From Schistosoma mansoni (taxonomy: Eukaryota > Platyhelminthes > Trematoda > Strigeidida > Schistosomatidae), in contig NW_017386074.1 of assembly GCF_000237925.1 (NCBI RefSeq), positions 1-64,000 on the forward strand: DNA of 64,000 nucleotides, given 5' to 3'. The notes beneath the pieces were generated by a model. The model ran no database searches, was not told the origin of the DNA, and saw nothing but the letters and a program-made list of their open reading frames with translations. A program made the position numbers and the translations under genes. This document shows, piece after piece, positions 1 to 12,030 of the stretch (the stretch's first letter is position 1; each line of letters opens with the position of its first letter).

Positions 1-550
1 GGTTAATCTTGAAACAAGGAGGATCTGATGTAAACTTAACGGCGAGGATTGGAAAAACAAGGACCTCATTCTCACAATGAAGAAAATATGGAACTCAAAA
101 CAACTGTCAATCAATATCAAGTTGAACGGAGATGAAACGTGGAGAATTACTACAACCATCATCAAGAAGGTAAAAGTATTTATAAACAGTTGTCTACGCA
201 AAATGTTCATCATTCACTGGCCGGATACCATCAGCAACATCCTACTGTGTGTGAGGACAAACTAGCTTTCAGCTGAAGAGGAAATTAGGAAAATAAGATG
301 GAAGCGGGTAGGATGTACATTGAGGAAATCACCAAACTGCATCACCAGGCAATCCCTAACTTGGAATCCTGAAGGCAAGTGGAAAAGTGGAAGACTAAAG
401 AAAACATCACGTCAGGAAACAGAAGCAGATATGAAAAGAATGAATAACAACTGGAAAGAACTGGGAAGCATTGCCCAGGACAGGGTTGGATGGAAAATAC
501 TGGTGAGCGTCCTATGCTCCTCGACGAGGGGTAACAGGCGTAAATAAGTA
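1..550 (+). mobile_element. RTE-like LINE, 3' end of the reverse-transcriptase ORF (truncated by window edge)
   Basis: Translations in shifting frames match the C-terminal region of fluke RTE-like LINEs: a KQGGSD-type segment at the start, IWNSKQLS.N near 90-120, then [33 protein letters not shown] and the terminal STRGNRRK ending at about 547. The coding sequence is interrupted by small indels, so this copy is dead. The same tail recurs six more times in the window. Assignment to the SR2/RTE clade is from memory of the family. Confidence 0.8.
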
Positions 551-1126
551 AATGTTGGTCAATCTGAAATCTGATGATAACATATAGTTTATTTGCATGT
601 TTTAAAGTTGGATAATAACTAAAAACAAAATCGAGGATGCACATTTCGGTCCAATTAGGACTGGTAAGTTAAATATGGCAATATAATGTTCAAAATAAGA
701 CTCGAACCGAGAACTTTCAGCTGCAAACTTCAACATGAGAATGATTGAGGTCCTGAGTTCAGATAGCCACTAATGTATTCACCAGAGATGATGTATATAT
801 CATCATCTATATGGTTATGAATCATTCAGTTATTAAGTTTCAAGACTAAATTTTAATCTATGTTTATTGGCGTATGTAGATCCTGTACGAATTGCTTCAA
901 TATAGACGTTTCATTATAAACTATATAGAGTAAATGGATTATGGTTATTAATTGGATCTAGAACCCATTGAGAACTCATTGGTTTGATGGATTTAAGGGT
1001 CATTAAAAATTGGAAACAACAATTTAGCTAGGTCTCAACCAACCACCTAGAAAAATATTTATGCATTATTTATCTCCGTATTACTTATTTTAATGGGTAT
1101 TCTGCAAATAAACACCTTTAACCAAT

Positions 1127-1410
1127 TCACTTGGTATTGATTGTTTGAATCTTCCCACTGATGTTTAGGACTCTAATTGGCATATGTGCATACTGCGTGT
1201 ATTGCCTTGATATAGCCTTAATTCACAAGCAATATAAGCAAAGATGATTTAATGCTATATCGAGGCGTTTGAAGTGAACATCACTGTGTTCGCGATCCAG
1301 AGTGAACATCAACTCTGAGATGCAGGCATATCCAGCTGACGAATCCGAAATAGGACGAAACGCGCATCCTAGATTCCACTGCTAGAAACTATCCATCTTT
1401 GCTTATCTTT
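1127..1410 (+). mobile_element. R1 SINE (Sm-alpha-like), inverted head plus hammerhead end
   Basis: The left arm (about 1127-1235) is the element's head in reverse orientation; the right part (1240-1410) is in + orientation and retains the hammerhead (CTGACGA at 1336, GAAAC, cleavage AUC). Most of the tRNA-like part is deleted between them. Confidence 0.7.
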
Positions 1411-2424
1411 TACAAAATCTCAACCAATTTTGAAATAATTAGTCCTTTTTTATAAATTTGGATATTTTTGTAGAAAGATGAAGATTGTTCTCCCTAATCT
1501 ATCATGGTCTTATTGATTTATCGTGCAGTGTGGTGGATTTTTTATCATTTATCATACTATTTTCTGTATTGTCTATGTTTCAACTTACTTCTTAATTTAT
1601 CTAGTTAGGTATTTGTATGAACTTATGATTCCTTTGTACTTGACGTCTACCTGATTTTGAATTCTATATACAATATGTTCGTTTGTGTTCACTTAGTTCT
1701 ATTTGACCTTAATTGTGTTATTTCGGGAATTCCTAGTTAATACAATAATTCAAATACTTCTAATCATCACATTTACGTTGCGATGGAGCCATTGATGGGA
1801 CAGTTGGACATACATTCAAATTCTGAAGCTTTTGAGGATTATATAAAAAGGTTAGAAATCTAGAACATCACCAGGAAAGATTTGAAGGATGATAAAATTG
1901 TGGCACACTAGTTAACCGTTTATTGTTTCATGGAGAAATATTCTTATCAAGTATATATGTGATTAGATTGTTCAAAATGTTTTCCGTTAATATATCCCAC
2001 AGTGATTATCGTCTTAATCTTCTTATAAGATTAACCAAACTTATGATGAACTCAAACCGGTGACTATATTCTGGCCTCTGACTAATTACTTTATATTCAC
2101 GAACGTCTTATTTCACTATCAGTCACTTATTTATAGTAAAACAATTTCTTTGACATTAACCAAGAGATGATTGATTGAAGAAATAGGTAAGTTAGATTTT
2201 GACGTTAACTAAGACCTTGACATTTCTATACAAATGTTCTTACATGCGAAACCATGGTTAAACACCTAATTATCTTCATACATACAAGATAGTTATTCTT
2301 AAGATTTATAAAGTTAATTAAGAACTTTAAAAAGTGTAGACATGATTATTATAACATTTTACTTTTTATATAGTAAAGTTGGTGTAGTTTTGCACTAGGA
2401 TAGTTATTCTTTAGATTGGTTTCA

Positions 2425-2890
2425 TGAATGCATCAATGTTGGAACACCATTGAAAAACAAAAAGTACTGGACGGTCGTTTCGTCCTAGTATGGGACTCCT
2501 CAATAGTGTGCAACCATGATCCCACATCGCAAGGTTTGAACCCAGGACCTATCAGTCTCGCACACGAACGCTTAATCTCTAGACCACTGAGTTGGCATAC
2601 AACGGTGTTATTGTTTAACTTCAACCAATCGACGAAATCGAACAACCGTCCACCATTGCCTTCGGTGGGTTACTATCTCACAACAGACCCGGTCCAGTGT
2701 TCTCGCGCACGAGACTGATAGGTCCTGGGTTCGAATCTCACGAGGCAAGATCATGGATGCGCACTGTTGAGGAGTCCCACAATAGGACGAAACGACCGTC
2801 CAAGGCTTCCAGGTTTTCCATGGTGATCTAGCTTCAATTGACTGATGATCTCAACTATTAAAATTACTATAATATCCACAAAAACTTTTA
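2425..2890. mobile_element. R2 SINE foldback
   Basis: A minus unit (2425-2700) meets a plus unit (2700-2890). The minus unit has tRNA-like boxes; both arms carry hammerhead strands with the same variants (core TTGAGGA, stem III ACGACCGT), suggesting one arm copied the other. Confidence 0.75.
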
Positions 2891-3810
2891 ATATTGTCCT
2901 CCAGTAGATCCTCATCAGGAGGATTAATAAGAAATTCCCCATAAATTTTACTCATAATTCAATTTTTTTGCTCGAACATTCATAACTATTACATACGGCA
3001 TTTCATTCACAGAACACTGATAGTACCCATGAAGTAAGAAAACGTATTTTGTTATCGGTTTTTCACAAGAAATGACAGCGACAAGTAAGTAATAGCACAT
3101 ATTTTATTTATCCTAATGGTTTATTCAGAAGATTTAATGTAAGCTTATCTACTGTGAGTGTTAGATTGATGGTAACAAATGTTTTTAGAGTCTATTGATT
3201 TGCATTAAATGAAATTACATTATATGACCTAAATAATTTATTTGTTTGACCTTCATTTCTAGTCTAGGCAACCAAACGTCATTTGAAAATTGAAAAAAGT
3301 AATAGCCTCATAAGTGATTAATAATTTATTATGTTGACACTCAATTTCATTGATGATTGTCAACAATTGTGTTGTAGTTGCATTCTCTCAGGTTACAAAT
3401 TCATTAAAATAATACAACTAGAGAGATTATTTCAATTAGGACGCATATTTTTTTGTCTGTTTAGAACCCCGTAAGTCGGATTTACTTGTATCCCATCGTT
3501 GATATTTATACTGGAACTGGAATCCAGTTTATCTTGTTCAAGATGACTGACGTGGTATCCGTCAAGCAATTGAGTGCAGATAGGCACCAACTTATTTGAC
3601 AGTTATGATATTTATATTGTTATTAGTGGTTTGGGTTGTTAATTTTTAAAAGTGAAATATTTATCCACGTTGGATATTTTCCAAATCAGAATGATCTGAT
3701 AAAAATAATCTAAAACTGAGAAACACACGAAGGAAAAAAAGGAAATAATGGTATACACATATTCACTTTCGTTTAACGTACAACTGATGATCAGAATCAA
3801 GTTTACAAAC

Positions 3811-4090
3811 TATCTTACTTACATACTTGCACCTGTTACTCACAATGAAACATAGGCCGCCGAACAACATTCTCTAACCCACTCTGTCCTGGGCCTTCCT
3901 TTCTAATTCTATCCAACTTTTGTTCATTCTTCTCATGTCCGTCTCCATTTCTCGAAGTAATGTGTTCCGCCTGTAGCTCCTCCTAGGGCTACTGCCGATC
4001 CCAAGCCCGGATAAAGGAGGAAGGTCGAGCATGGGGTTAGTTACCCCGTCCGGTAGAAAACCAACTCGCTAAAAAAACGTTAACCAGAAA
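3811..4090 (-). mobile_element. Internally deleted LINE: leader region joined to 3' end
   Basis: On the minus strand 4090-3967 matches the GC-richer leader-like segment also present at 62735-62870 (TTTTCTACCGGACGGGG..., CTCCTCCTTTATCCGGGCTTGG). It is followed directly at about 3966 by the last 150 bases of the LINE ORF (METDMRRMNKSWIELERKAQ-like) and the GTAAG-rich tail at 3811. Most of the ORF is missing. It may be a deletion derivative or a non-autonomous composite. Confidence 0.65.
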
Positions 4091-4393
4091 AAATTATTCA
4101 AAACTATCTAACTATCAAACATTAAATTTATCTTATAATCCATTGTTTTCTGATATGTTCAATTTAAAAATTGTTTTTTCTTTGCATAGATTATTTTATT
4201 TTCAATAACTTCTTGTATTACGTAATGTTGTAATTTGAATGAGTTGTTTTCAATACAAAAAACTTACCTAATAATCAGCAATTCATTGGAATAACAGTGA
4301 AAATCATAGAAAAAAAGAGCATATCTTGGACCTTATGATAAAATTTGTAATTCTATTTGTTCAAAAATAATTTAGACAAACGTTTTAGTAAAG

Positions 4394-4831
4394 ATGGATA
4401 GTGTCTAGCAGTAGAATCTAGGATGCGCGTTTCGTCCTATTTAGGACTTGTCAGACGGATGTACCCGCATCTCAGAGTTGATGTTCACTCTGAGACTCGA
4501 ACCCAATAACGTTATCTAGTTATACGACTAGCTACTAAGTTCTGATAGCCACTTGCTCGTGCAATAGGATGAAGTTATATTTACTTGGTGTTGTTTATTT
4601 GTATCTTCCTATCTTTATTTAGGACTGTAATTGATCAGTCTCTTATTGGCATATGTACATCCTGTTCGGATTGCCTTAATTCACAAAGATTATAAGCAAA
4701 GATGTGTAGTGGCTAGCAGTGGAATCCAAGATGGGCTCATTCAGGACTCGTCAGTTGGATGTATCTGAATCTCAAAGTTATCGCTTGTGACTTTAGGCAA
4801 TATCGAGGCAGTCCACACAGGATACATTAAA
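4394..4831 (-). mobile_element. R1 SINE, tandem copy plus partial
   Basis: In minus orientation a nearly full unit (4394-4705) abuts a second partial unit (4706-4831). Each has hammerhead-like sequence. The core of the first is CTGACAA, so it is likely inactive. Confidence 0.7.
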
Positions 4832-5448
4832 ACAAACAAACAAACAAAAAACAACCTTTTTCTTAAACAATCATAAAACCTTTTTTCCTGTTTTACATTT
4901 TCATTTTTGTCCTTAACGATTTAAATTGTATACAAACAAAGAAAATGTTAAATTAAACAATGTATAAACAATAGACTATTTAGTAACAAATAGCTCTCTC
5001 TACATATATACAATTGAGGTTGTTCATTTAAACAAAAGATTTCCAAAAAAAAAGAAAAGAAAAAAAGATGAAAGAAAGATTCATTCACAAATTGTTTTTT
5101 CTTCTTTTTTTTCTCTAATTTGTCAATTAACAGTTTTTCATATCATATTTTATCTATTTAAGAAAAAAAAGAAAAGAAAAGGGGGGGGATAAAATCTTAA
5201 TTAACGAAGTTTATTTAACTGAACTTCTTGTAATTACATTGGTTAGATAAGGCACGTAAAAGAAATAAAATAAAGATGAAGATGAATTTAACGTCTAGAT
5301 TATCATCAACAACAGCAACAAGAAAAAAGTCAAAGATGATACATTAATTTTTCAATGTTTTACTTTGATCTGTCATAATTAAAATGAATAGAGAACTTGA
5401 AATTAATTGTATGTATTAAAGATATTGTAAGAAGATTGTTTAATGGAA

Positions 5449-5797
5449 TTTCTCTCGGTCAGTCAGCTACAATGTAGGACTAGGCACATATATGGATCGG
5501 TCCAAGTTGCCACATCTCATTAGCATAACATGATGAACACCGAATTCATAAAAGTAGTTACTTCAATGGTACTAATATATAAAAAAAGGATAGTGTATAA
5601 GGAATTAAAGAATTAGTTGGTGGAAAGAAAGATATAAAGCAATTCGATCTCACAGTGTATACAGCTATACCATTGTGATCGATTCTGAGTCATATCACCT
5701 AGAGTCTCATACCATTGGTTACAGTAGTCATGAGGACCCCAAAAAAGTAGTCTGTATCTACCAAACTGACTCAGATAATAAGTAACTTTACGGACTG
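5449..5797 (+). repeat. R8 dispersed repeat, copy 1
   Basis: About 350 bases sharing GGTCAGTCAGCTACAATGTAGG, CATTGTGATCGATTCTGAG and GACTCAGATAATAAGTAACTT with 48805-49190 and, inverted, 56803-57178. Its right end is abutted by an R1 SINE. Family unknown. Confidence 0.65.
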
Positions 5798-6160
5798 ATG
5801 CCTCGATATAGCTTTGATTCATTATTGCATTATAAGCAAAGGTGAATTAAGGCTATATCGAGGCAATACGCACAGTATGCACATATGCCAATTAGGGACT
5901 GACCAGTTGCAGTCCTAACACATCAATGAGAAGATTCAAACGAACAATTCATAGTGAATTTAAACTTCACCCCATTGCACAAGCAAGTGGCTATCAGGAC
6001 TCAGTTGCTATGCGATGGCGTTTGAAGAGAACGTTACTGGGTTCCAGTCCCAGAGTGAACATCAACTCTGAGATGCAGGTATATCCAGCTGACGAGTCCC
6101 AAATAGGACGAAACGATCATCCTGGATTCTACTGTTAGATACTATCCATCTTTGCTTACA
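5798..6160 (+). mobile_element. R1 SINE, near full length
   Basis: Order seen: the GGCTATATCGAGGCAATACG head, then the tRNA-like segment (B box-like GGGTTCCAGTCCC, preceded by a shortened A box region), then hammerhead (ATCCAG stem I, CTGACGA at 6089, stem II GTCC/GGAC, GAAAC) and the CTATCCATCTTTGCTTA tail. It abuts an R8 repeat on its left. Confidence 0.8.
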
Positions 6161-6469
6161 ATATTTTCTCAATTCTTTCAAAATTATTAAACTAAACAGA
6201 TATTCATAAGAAGTTACTATTAAGTAGTTAACAGTTACCTATAAAAAAAAATAGTTTCCCTTTCTCCAAATAGTATCCATTCAGATTTAGTGAAACATTA
6301 AAGAAAATAAATCGTCGGAAATTTAATTTTTTTTAAAAAAATTAAAAAAATAATTTAATTCTCATTAAAACAATAAACTTCAAAAAAAAACATTCTAATT
6401 TTCTTATGACTTTTACCGTTTAATAAATGTCTCATGAGAAAATGTTTTTTTATCTTTATTGTAAAAATA

Positions 6470-6765
6470 TACGTTTGTTTGTGTACTTGTTTGTTTAGTT
6501 GTTTGTTTGTTTGTTTGCCCGTTTGTTGGTTTGTCTGTTTGTTTGTGTGCTTGTTTGGTTGTTTGTTTGTTTGCCTGTTTGTTGGTTTGTTCGTTTGTTT
6601 GTGTGCTTGTTTGTTTGGTTGTTTTTTTGTTTGTTTGCCCGTTTGTTGGTTTGTTTTTTTCTTTGTGTGCTTGTTTGTTTAGTTGTTTGTTTGCCTGTTT
6701 GTTGGTTTGTTTGTTTGGTTGTTTGTTTGTTTGCCTGTTTGTTTGTTTGTTTTTCTTTGTATATT
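6470..6765 (+). repeat. (TTTG)n tract with higher-order variants
   Basis: About 290 bases of TTTG repeats in which GCCC/GCCT-GTTTGTTGG variants recur at 6517, 6573, 6637, 6693 and 6733 (spacing 56, 64, 56, 40, all multiples of four). The long open frames on both strands result from the repeat. Confidence 0.9.
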
Positions 6766-7121
6766 ACAATTATATTGAAACTGTAATGAAAGTTTATTCC
6801 ATTTAATTTTAATACTCCCATGTGGGATAATGAAGTTTTTTTTTGGGGGGGGGAATTTTTTCCTAACAAAATAAAAAGATTTAAGTATCGATTTAGTAAG
6901 TGTAAAATTTGATAAATGAAAGGTATGTTTTATTTAGGTTATTTAAGACTATTACTATATATTTGGTCTAATAATCGAATGAAGTTGAAAGGATTTTTGT
7001 ATGTATTTGATGAGATCAATGTTCCCTGGTTTTTTGATTGTATCCCGAGAGAAATCTGTGATCAATAGAACTTAATAGATAAATTACTTACGATAATTTA
7101 ACTTAATTATGACATATAGTT

Positions 7122-7850
7122 GATTTTAGAAGTCCATTGAAGCTAGATTACCCTAGAAAACCTGGAAGCATTGGATGGCCGTTTCGTCCCATTAGGGACT
7201 ACTCAGCAGTGTGCATCAGCGATCTCGGCTAGTGAGATTCGAACCCAGCACCTATCAGGCTTGTGCGCGAGCGCTTAACCATTAGACCACTGAGACAAGG
7301 TCGGCATCTGACGGTGTTAATGTCTAACTTCAACCAATCCAAGAAATTGAGCAACCATTCACCAATGTCTTCAGTGAGCTGTTATCTCCTAACAGACCTC
7401 GTTGAACTCTACTGGTGACTGTACCTCACTAGAACTCCAGGAAACACCTCATGGAGCCACTCACTGCTGAGTATGTGATCATTATCAAAAAAGGGGGTTT
7501 GTGAAGATTTAAAAAATTTTTATATAGTTGATATCATGAGTTCAACCAGGTCTGTTGGGATATATTAACTCACTAAAGACATTGGTGAATGGTTGCTCAT
7601 TTTCTTGGATTGGTTGAAGTTAGACATTAACACCATTGGATGCCGGCTCAGTTGTTCTATAGGTTAGGCGCTCGCGCGCAAGACTGATAGTTTCTGGGTT
7701 CGAATCTCGTAATGCGGATTCGTGGATGCGCACTGCTGATGAGTCATATTCTGGGATGAAACGGCCATCCAGTTCTTCTACGCTTTCAATGCTGGTTTAA
7801 CGTTGATCGAATCATGATCTCAAACAAGACCCAACAATCTCCACAGTCCC
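7122..7850. mobile_element. R2 SINE pair, inverted, full length
   Basis: The minus unit (7122-7530) includes hammerhead end, B box-like GAGATTCGAACCC (reverse), A box region and the long 3' body ending GATCATTATCA..AAGGGGG. The plus unit (7535-7850) repeats it. Both hammerhead cores are altered. Confidence 0.75.
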
Positions 7851-8044
7851 ATAGGGATAGTAGGAAATATTTGAAGCTTGAAGGACAAAGGTCAACAGAT
7901 TTTGTTTAGATCCTAGGTTTTTGTTCTTTAAGATAGGTTTCTGCAGTGATGTTTGCTTTTATAGTCAATGTGATGTTTAATTCAAAGTCAAAATGAACAT
8001 GTTTAAAGTAAAGTATGAAAAATTCATTTTTTCTTATCGGTTTT

Positions 8045-8355
8045 CTAAATCTTCCTATTGATGTTTAGAACATCAATTGATCAGTCTCGTATTGGTATAT
8101 TCACTTAAAACAAACGGTCCTGGGTTCGTGTTCCTGAGTGAACATCAACATTGGGATGCAGGTACATTCAGCTGATGAGTTCCAAATAGGATTCCAATGC
8201 TGGCTAATATCCGTTTCTGCTTATAATGCATGTGAATTAAGACAATTTCGATGCAATACTCACAGCATTGATATATGTTAATAAGAGACTGATCCATTGC
8301 AGTTCTAAACATCAATGTGGAAATTCAAGCAAACAATACCCTATGAATTTTAAAG
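8045..8355 (+). mobile_element. R1 SINE, decayed
   Basis: The reverse head (8045-8100) is followed by the hammerhead half (CTGATGAG at about 8175). The GAAAC strand and cleavage site are deleted, and another partial head runs to about 8350. Confidence 0.6.
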
Positions 8356-8569
8356 AAATTGTGAAATACAACATCTTAAGTACATAATTGTTGACGTATA
8401 TCTTCATTCATATACTTGAATTAAGAAAATGGATTCATTACTTAATGTTGTTCAGGTCTATAATTCAGTTCCACTTTTATTTTACAAAAGCGAGTTCAGA
8501 TTGTAAATTTTTATTCCATACATGTACATTAATAAATATTTTTGTTGTTACCATGGTAACACAAATTTA

Positions 8570-8700
8570 TTATCAGAAGGGGGTTTCTGTGGTTACTATA
8601 GTAAGTTTAATAATTGAGATCATGAGTTAATTAAAGCTTGACCACTATGTAAAAAACATAGAAGCACTGGACTCATGATCTTAATTATTGAAATTACAAA
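8570..8700. mobile_element. R2-derived mini foldback
   Basis: Inverted arms AATAATTGAGATCATGAGTT...ACTCATGATCTTAATTATT flank a short centre; the tRNA-like part is absent. Similar in plan to the element in intron 4. Confidence 0.6.
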
Positions 8701-8804
8701 TTTAATTGCTCTGTTTTGTATATAAAAATATTCAGTTTATAGTTTTTTTTATTTTTTATGGTAAATAATGGAAGACAAACAAATTATTAAGACAGAACAT
8801 GCAA

Positions 8805-8900
8805 ATAGAACATCAATCTTGGGATGCAGGTATAGCCAATTGACGAAATGAAATGACCGTCCTGGATTCCAATGCCATCTATCATCCATATCTTCTTATT
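8805..8900 (+). mobile_element. R1 SINE hammerhead-end fragment
   Basis: Short decayed fragment with GGGATGCAGGTA, TTGACGAAATG and CCTGGATTCCA, the 3' end of the element. Confidence 0.5.
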
Positions 8901-9102
8901 GAATATGAATAACTAACTTCCATATAAGGAAACATTGAGGCTTTATGAACTTAGAAGCTCACTAGCCAGTTGTACTTTATATTACGTGACGCAAATATAA
9001 AGGAAGAACAATTTAGGTGATTGCAGATTTTAGGTAGATATAATGATTTTTGAAAAATTTAAGTGTCTTATTGACAAAATGGTTATAAACAATTTGTCAT
9101 AG

Positions 9103-9648
9103 TTCACTTAGTATTGTTTGTTTGAATCTTCCCATTGATGTTAAGGACTGCAACTGGTCAGTCTCTAATTGGCATATGTGCATACTGAGCGTATTGCCTC
9201 GATATAGCCTAAATTCACAAGCATGGTAAGCAAAAATGGATAGTGACAAGCAATAGAATCCAGGTTGCGCGTTTCGTCCTATTTGGGACTCGTCAACTGG
9301 ATGTACCTGCATAGAAGACTTGTTGATGTTCACTCTGGGACTGGAACCCAATACCTTTCGCTTCAAACGTCATCGCATTATTCACTCGGACACTGAGTTC
9401 TGATAGCTACCTGTTTGTGCAATGGGGTAAAGTTTAAATTCACTTAGTATTGTTTGTTCGAATCAGGACTCAGTGGCCGAGTGGATAACGCGATGACGTT
9501 TGAAGCGAAAGGTACTGGGTTCCAGTCCCAGAGTGAACATCAACAAGTCTTCTATACAGGTGCATCCATCTGACGAGTCCCAAATAGGACGAAACGTTAA
9601 TCCTGGATTCCACTGCTAGCCACTATCCATCTTTGCTTACCATAAGTC
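9103..9648. mobile_element. R1 SINE foldback with 8-bp target-site duplication
   Basis: The minus-oriented copy (9103-9467) is followed directly by a plus-oriented copy (9465-9648) lacking the head. Both arms carry the same private variant near the tRNA-like/hammerhead junction (AACAAGTCTTCTATA versus its complement) instead of the family's AACTCTGAGATG. TGTCATAG flanks both ends (9095-9102 and 9649-9656), so the whole foldback integrated as one piece. The plus arm's hammerhead keeps CTGACGA (9570) and GAAAC. Confidence 0.8.
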
Positions 9649-10576
9649 TGTCATAGGTTTGAGATACTTTGTTCCTGATTCCAGTATCATACATTTAATG
9701 AGTTTAACTGAAATAAGATTTATAAATATACATGGAATGGTATTTGTGCTATGATCTAAACCAGTTTAATGAGAATGAATGAAAATGTTTTCAAATTGTT
9801 GTTTGTGTCAAATAGAAACTAAGCTTGAAGTACTATTGCGATAAACCTAAACTAAATCTTTTGTAAGTGAAATTGATAAAAAAAATTGTTTAACAAATTA
9901 TTTCCCACTTCCTATTTTCTGTCTACTGAATACATAATGAACATAGAAACACCCTAGTGTAAAGATATATTTGGACTTTATTGACGATTTACAGCCGAAT
10001 ACTTCACAGTACTCAATGAAAGTACAAGTGATAGTTGACATGAGGTAGTCTAAAGACAACGTTTCCCCTAGGTTTCAAGTTACTTGAGATTCTTTAATCT
10101 GATGTACGTAAAGTTCATCAATCAATAAAACTGAAACTTCTCACATCAAGTTACTATTCATAGTATTTAGAAGAAATACTCAGTTTATAATAATTCATCT
10201 ATGATTATCAGACGAACTATATGTTGTAATAGATGTATATTGAAATGAGGTTTTGTGAAGGTTCGTTTTATTTCTAGACTGCCTCATCAAAAAATGATGT
10301 CAGTGTACCATTGAAATTTCATATTCGATCCCTAGTTGGGTCGCTTAATACACGTTACTGAGGTATAGAATACGATATATATATATATATGGGAAAATAA
10401 CTTGAAATGATAATTTTAGAGAGAAAAAAGACACAGTTTACGGTGGATAACTGTTCTATTCTTTTTCTGTATGTTTCATTAGTTTTATATAACTATTTAT
10501 ACAATAATATCGATTTATAAAGAATACTTTAGTACAGTAATTCATTTTATAAGAACAGACAAACTATTAGTGTAGT

Positions 10577-10612
10577 GTAGGCTGTTTCGTCCTATTGTGG
10601 GACTCCTCAGCA
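10577..10612 (-). mobile_element. R2 hammerhead fragment
   Basis: Only the hammerhead strands remain (CTGAGGAGTCCCACAATAGG on the minus strand) with no cleavage-site side. Confidence 0.5.
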
Positions 10613-10900
10613 ATGTAGTGATTTAGTTTACAATAAAATAGATAGTTCTTTTCGGTTTATTAGTTTTTATCGAAATATAATCAGTAAATTTTACCTGTTT
10701 TTATGTTAGTTGTATAGACAGATTAGGCTATTTATTTATTTGTAAAGTAAATGTAAATCCTCTGAAAAAAGAAGAAAAAGTAGGATCAAACAATGAAACC
10801 TCTGAAGAGTTAGACAAAAATGATTCTAATTTAGATAAGTAGTATTTGTTGCTTCAAGGTAGATTAACTATTTTTTCTATATGTAAATAATTATGTTCCT

Positions 10901-11310
10901 CAAAGTTGAAAGCGTGAGTCAATTGAAGCTAGACCACCATGAAAAACCTGGAAGCATTGAACGGCCGTTTCGTCCTATTATGGGAGTTCACACCACATCT
11001 GTTGTGAGATATCAGTTAACTGAAGATAATTGGTGAACGGTCGCTCAACTTTGTGGATCAGTTGAAATTAGACATTAACACCGATGGATGCCGGCTCTGT
11101 GGTCTATCGGTTAAGTGCTCTGGCGCGAGACGGATAGGTCCTGGGTTCGAACCTCGTGAATGCAGGATCGTGGTTGCGGACTGCTGAGGAGTCCCATAAT
11201 AGAACGAAATGGCCGTCCAGTGTTTCCAGGTTTTCCATGGTGGTCTAGCTTCGATTGACTCACGCTTTCAACTATGAAAATACTAAATCTCCACAAAACC
11301 CCTTCTGATA
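10901..11310. mobile_element. R2 SINE foldback with shared private ends
   Basis: Minus hammerhead end (10901-10985) and plus unit (10990-11310). Both ends read GTTGAAAGCGTGAGTCAA (or its complement) where other copies have GAAATCATGAGTC. The plus unit has A box-like TGGTCTATCGGTTAAG and B box-like GGGTTCGAACCTC. Confidence 0.78.
11178..11226 (+). ncRNA. Hammerhead ribozyme (R2), core intact, stem II weakened
   Basis: GGACTG/CAGTGT stem I, CTGAGGA (11184), GAAA, GGCC palindrome in stem III and GTC are present. Stem II is GTCC/GAAC with a mismatch. Confidence 0.55.
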
Positions 11311-11775
11311 ATAATTATTGTTTCTATTTGATAACAAAGTATTATCAATAATTCAATAAAAATTGGAAAATGACTTACAATAGAAGTCAGGAATTATGTT
11401 TCATCCTATTCGACCTTCGTCATCATAATGTTTCTTTAAATCAGTGTTGCTATTTATCATAGGAATTTGAATCAAGGATCTGTCACTTCAGCAAGGTATA
11501 AAGTTCAAACAGGTTTTACAAATGAATTAATATTACATTCCTTTGCACAAGCATTAGCTATCTAAACTCAATACATTGAGGGATAGTGTTTTGAATGTTT
11601 GAAGTGGATTTACGTCACTGTGTGAATACTAATACACGGGTGAAAGTAAATCCAGCTGACGACTCCAAAATACAGTTAGGCATGTCTTTTGGTTTCCATT
11701 ACTAGCCATTATCGAATTCTACTTAAAATCCTCTTGACTTAATGGCAACTTCCAGTTATTTCTCATGGGTTGTTA

Positions 11776-12030
11776 TCAGTGGATTGGGCACACTTTGAGG
11801 AAATCACCCGATTGCGTCACAAGACAAGCCCTCACATGGAATCCTGAAGGCCAAAGGAGATGAGGAAGACCAAAGAACACACTACGCCGTGAAATAGAGA
11901 CAGAAATGAGAAGAATGAACAAAAACAGGATAGAACTAGAAAAGAAGGCCCAGAACAGAGTGGGTTGGAGAATGCTGGTCGGCGGTCTATGCTCCATCGT
12001 GAGTAACAGGCGTAAGTAAGTAAGTTAACA
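11776..12030 (+). mobile_element. RTE-like LINE, 5'-truncated 3' end
   Basis: The + strand reads (with frame changes) GHTLRKS-, [48 protein letters not shown], then a GTAAGTAAGTAAG tail at about 12013-12025. Open frames on the minus strand across 11776-12059 are antisense shadows of this fragment. Confidence 0.8.

Noticed and set aside
6434-6869. Four long overlapping open frames, Cys/Val/Leu-rich on + and Thr/Asn/Lys/Gln-rich on -
   Set aside because: All are read through the (TTTG)n tract; any frame of this repeat is open.
9480-9540. tRNA gene, from A and B box-like motifs in R1 and R2
   Set aside because: The boxes sit in repeats; no full cloverleaf with acceptor stem and anticodon loop can be drawn, so they are SINE promoter relics.
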